Shown here piece by piece: positions 31,144 through 33,753 of a stretch of 33,753 nt of DNA. The notes beneath the pieces are model-generated. The model did no database searches, was not told the DNA's origin, and was given only the letters and a program-made list of their open reading frames with translations. Each line of letters begins with the position of its first letter. Positions within the stretch are counted from its first letter, which is position 1. The stretch comes from Acetofilamentum sp. (lineage in GTDB: Bacteria; Bacteroidota; Bacteroidia; Bacteroidales; JAADGE01). Position numbers and translations under genes: made by a program. The stretch lies in assembly GCA_020720665.1 (NCBI GenBank), contig DYOF01000016.1, positions 1 through 33,753 of the forward strand, in the 5' to 3' direction.

Positions 31144-33081
31144 TTATTTTACTTCCTCATAATCAACATCTTGAACATCGTCATCAGGTTTTTTTGAATC
31201 ATCATTTCCGCTTTGTTTGTTTGCATACGGATTATTAATGTCGGCATTTTGGAAGTCGGCTCCTTGTTGACCTCCTTGTGCGCCTTGATTATACATTTCT
31301 TGCGAAGCTGCTTGGAAAACCGTATTCAGTTCATTCGTTGCATTATCAATACCGCCGAGATCTTCATTTTTGTGAGCTTCTTTCAGTTTATTCAAGGCTT
31401 CTTCAATAGGTCCTTTTTTATCTGCCGGAAGTTTATCACCAAATTCTTTTAATTGTTTTTCGGTTTGGAAAATTAACTGATCAGCCTGATTAATTTTATC
31501 AATTCTCTCTTTTGCTTGTTTGTCATTATCAGCATTTGCGGCTGCTTCATCTTTCATTTTTTTAATTTCTTCATCAGATAAACCGGATGAGGCTTCAATT
31601 CTTATTTTTTGTTCTTTTCCGGTTCCTTTATCTTTTGCTGATACGTGAAGAATACCGTTTGCATCAATATCAAATGTAACTTCAATTTGCGGCACACTTC
31701 TGGGTGCAGGCGGGATTCCGTCTAAATGGAAACGTCCGATGGTTTTATTATCGTTTGCCATAGCACGTTCACCTTGTAAAATATGTATTTCAACTGAGGG
31801 CTGATTATCGACGGCTGTTGTAAAAGTTTGCGATTTTTTGGTCGGAATTGTAGTATTGGATTCAATCAGTTTGGTCATAACTTTACCCATGGTTTCTATA
31901 CCTAATGAAAGAGGTGTAACATCTAACAATAAAACATCTTTAACCTCACCGGTTAAAACACCTCCTTGAATTGCAGCGCCGACAGCTACAACTTCATCCG
32001 GATTTACTCCTTTTGACGGGGTTTTTCCGAAAAACTCTTCAACTTTTTGTTGAATTGCAGGAATACGAGTTGACCCTCCTACTAAGATTATTTCATCAAT
32101 ATCAGAATTTGAAAATCCGGCATCTTTCATTGCTAATTTACAAGGCTCAATAACTCTTTGTATTAAAGTATCGGCAATTTGTTCAAATTTAGCTCTGCTT
32201 AAGGAACGAACTAAGTGTTTCGGAATTCCGTCAACCGGCATAATATACGGCAGGTTAATTTCGGTAGTGCTTGAACTGGATAATTCAATTTTTGCTTTTT
32301 CGGCAGCTTCTTTTAATCGTTGAAGTGCCATAGGGTCTTTTCTTAAATCGATGTTTTCATCGTTTAAAAATTCTTGAGCTAACCAGTTGATAATAACTTG
32401 GTCAAAATCATCTCCGCCTAAGTGTGTATCACCGTTTGTTGATTTTACTTCAAATACACCGTCTCCTAATTCTAAAATTGAGATATCGAATGTTCCTCCT
32501 CCGAGATCAAAAACTGCAATGGTTTGGTCTTTATCTTTTTTATCAAGTCCGTAAGCTAAGGATGCGGCTGTCGGTTCATTAATGATTCGTTTTACATTTA
32601 AACCGGCAATTTCTCCTGCTTCTTTTGTTGCTTGTCTTTGCGAATCACTGAAATAAGCAGGTACAGTAATTACGGCATCGGTAACTTCTTGTCCGAGATA
32701 ATCTTCGGCTGTTTTTTTCATTTTTTGAAGAACCATTGCCGAAATTTCTTGCGGAGTGTATAAACGGTCATCAATTTTTACACGGGGTGTATTATTTTCT
32801 CCTTTAACAACTGTGTAAGGAACTCTTTCGACTTCTGTTTTTACTTTATCAAACGTTTCGCCCATAAATCGTTTGATAGAATATATTGTTTTTGTCGGAT
32901 TTGTGATAGCTTGTCGTTTTGCCGGATCACCAACTTTTCTTTCTCCGCCGTCAATAAAAGCAACTATTGAAGGCGTAGTTCTTTTTCCTTCGCTGTTCGG
33001 AATAACAACCGGCTCATTTCCTTCCATAACTGAAACACATGAATTTGTTGTTCCTAAGTCTATACCTATTATTTTTCCCAT
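31144..33081 (-). CDS. dnaK: Chaperone DnaK (Hsp70)
   Basis: This 645-aa protein is the ATP-dependent chaperone that refolds client proteins with DnaJ and GrpE. The nucleotide-binding domain starts with [11 protein letters not shown] and includes [19 protein letters not shown] and LVGGSTRIP. The linker is [15 protein letters not shown], followed by the substrate-binding domain and helical lid. The tail ends in EEVK, like the EEVD-type ends of related proteins. Length is normal. dnaJ and grpE are not adjacent. It is transcribed from a promoter at 33195-33223, leaving a leader of about 105 nt. Confidence 0.97.
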   Translation of the reverse strand: MGKIIGIDLGTTNSCVSVMEGNEPVVIPNSEGKRTTPSIVAFIDGGERKVGDPAKRQAITNPTKTIYSIKRFMGETFDKVKTEVERVPYTVVKGENNTPRVKIDDRLYTPQEISAMVLQKMKKTAEDYLGQEVTDAVITVPAYFSDSQRQATKEAGEIAGLNVKRIINEPTAASLAYGLDKKDKDQTIAVFDLGGGTFDISILELGDGVFEVKSTNGDTHLGGDDFDQVIINWLAQEFLNDENIDLRKDPMALQRLKEAAEKAKIELSSSSTTEINLPYIMPVDGIPKHLVRSLSRAKFEQIADTLIQRVIEPCKLAMKDAGFSNSDIDEIILVGGSTRIPAIQQKVEEFFGKTPSKGVNPDEVVAVGAAIQGGVLTGEVKDVLLLDVTPLSLGIETMGKVMTKLIESNTTIPTKKSQTFTTAVDNQPSVEIHILQGERAMANDNKTIGRFHLDGIPPAPRSVPQIEVTFDIDANGILHVSAKDKGTGKEQKIRIEASSGLSDEEIKKMKDEAAANADNDKQAKERIDKINQADQLIFQTEKQLKEFGDKLPADKKGPIEEALNKLKEAHKNEDLGGIDNATNELNTVFQAASQEMYNQGAQGGQQGADFQNADINNPYANKQSGNDDSKKPDDDVQDVDYEEVK

Positions 33082-33194
33082 TTATATTATATTTATTAAA
33101 TTAGTATTCTGTTTTCAGCAAATAATTATCAATCTTTATGCCGATATATTATTTTGTTTTTTTTCGGAAAAAAAGACAGATTATAATATGTTGG

Positions 33195-33223
33195 CAAAAT
33201 TAACTTGTCAGCTTTTGTGACAA
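33195..33223 (-). promoter_or_regulatory. dnaK promoter with an embedded palindrome
   Basis: On the minus strand, TTG (33221-33223) and TAATTTTG (33195-33202) are separated by 18 bases, close to the Bacteroidota TTG/TAnnTTTG arrangement. A perfect inverted repeat TTGTCA-N7-TGACAA (33205-33223) overlaps the -33 box and fills the spacer, an ideal site for a repressor or activator. It does not look like a CIRCE element. Confidence 0.6.
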
Positions 33224-33289
33224 AAAGGCAGTTTTAAGGGTTTATGCAACTAAACAGAAAGAATTTGAGTCCGGTTATTAATTTGAATA

Positions 33290-33718
33290 ATGAATATGAA
33301 CTATTTTACTTGGAAAAATAATTATCTTACAGGGAATAAAGAAATTGACGAACAACATAAAATGTTGTTTCAATTGGTAAATTTATTTTATTCTGAATTA
33401 TTTTCTGAGGAATTTTCAAATGAGAATATCAGAATATATCAAATTCTGGAGGAACTTGACGCATTCTATGAATATCATTTTAAATATGAACGTCATGTTT
33501 ATTCTGATGAAATAACTTCCGAACATTTCGGAACCGAAAATCTGTTGAAAAAAGAAATCGAATCACTTGAAATTAATAAAAAAGCTACGGAAATTATGCG
33601 GTTTTATCGCTTTGCCGAATTTTTAAGAAAATGGCTTATAAAACACGTTTTGAAATTAAATGACAATTCGGTAATGGAAATTTTAAAACAACATACAATT
33701 AATATTTCCGGAAATTAA
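33290..33718 (+). CDS. Bacteriohemerythrin-like protein with an incomplete iron site
   Basis: This 142-aa protein has the hemerythrin outline: a Trp-containing N-terminal strand, EIDEQHKMLF (His23), a four-helix bundle with His63...Glu67 in YHFKYE, His79, and a final helix with WLIKHV (His119). Two expected ligands are replaced: Glu83 stands where the second His of the HxxxH pair belongs, and Asn124 is at the usual Asp position, with Asp125 one residue later. O2 binding may therefore be altered or lost. It is transcribed divergently from dnaK across a 208-bp region that holds the palindrome. It ends 35 bp before the window edge. Confidence 0.78.
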   Translation: MNMNYFTWKNNYLTGNKEIDEQHKMLFQLVNLFYSELFSEEFSNENIRIYQILEELDAFYEYHFKYERHVYSDEITSEHFGTENLLKKEIESLEINKKATEIMRFYRFAEFLRKWLIKHVLKLNDNSVMEILKQHTINISGN

Positions 33719-33753
33719 TGTTTCAAAAATTAAATTTAGATTTTTTAATTTAA

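Noticed and set aside
1-33753. CRISPR array, tRNA or rRNA genes, prophage genes
   Set aside because: No regularly spaced repeats, cloverleaf-like sequences, rRNA segments or phage genes were seen on either strand.

Overview
This AT-rich 33.75 kb window reads as chromosome of a member of the Bacteroidota. The gene order (two OmpH/Skp chaperones, BamA, UppS and DUF6089/PorG-like beta-barrels beside murI), an S46 dipeptidyl-peptidase, a GTPase-defective EF-G paralogue, DUF2851 and STAS-like families, weak Shine-Dalgarno signals and recurring TAnnTTTG promoter elements all point that way. No rRNA, tRNA, CRISPR array or transposase was seen.

Layout. 1-3454: an EF-G2-like translation factor and an LptF/LptG-type permease, each with a terminator. 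3455-6624: an accessory insertion. A four-gene restriction-modification-like module (DNA methyltransferase, 64-aa unknown, 185-aa nuclease-like protein, restriction-endonuclease-like protein) lies between two identical 478-bp direct copies of the murI 3' half. The intact murI ends in the right copy; the left copy is a murI remnant. This is the arrangement expected of insertion with long target duplication. Two of the module's genes look damaged.

6147-13217: a minus-strand envelope cluster: murI, two ompH genes, bamA, uppS and two outer-membrane beta-barrel genes, covering peptidoglycan precursor supply, the undecaprenyl carrier and outer-membrane assembly. 13516-17348: a membrane-attached GT2 glycosyltransferase and a cytosolic pullulanase-type debranching enzyme. 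17417-21167 (+): a tandem adenylate kinase whose second domain is catalytically degenerate, an alpha/beta hydrolase, RadC and an acyltransferase-like protein. 21158-22456 (-): M18 aminopeptidase.

22631-30663: an S46 peptidase, a RIC-like di-iron protein with a pseudo-receiver LuxR regulator, nadK, miaA, a TrkA-gated potassium channel and DUF2851. This stretch is bounded by two inverted copies of a roughly 195-bp repeat. The same repeat's 3' end also forms the first 52 bases of the window. Each copy points towards a gene and ends exactly at that gene's ATG, so three unrelated genes (EF-G2-like, S46 peptidase, DUF2851) share one leader. 30664-33718: a STAS-like protein, dnaK with a palindrome between its promoter elements, and a divergent hemerythrin-like protein lacking two expected iron ligands.

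The two strongest leads are the repeat-flanked restriction-modification insertion in murI and the shared leader element. All homology statements come from reading the sequence and remembered family features; no search was run.
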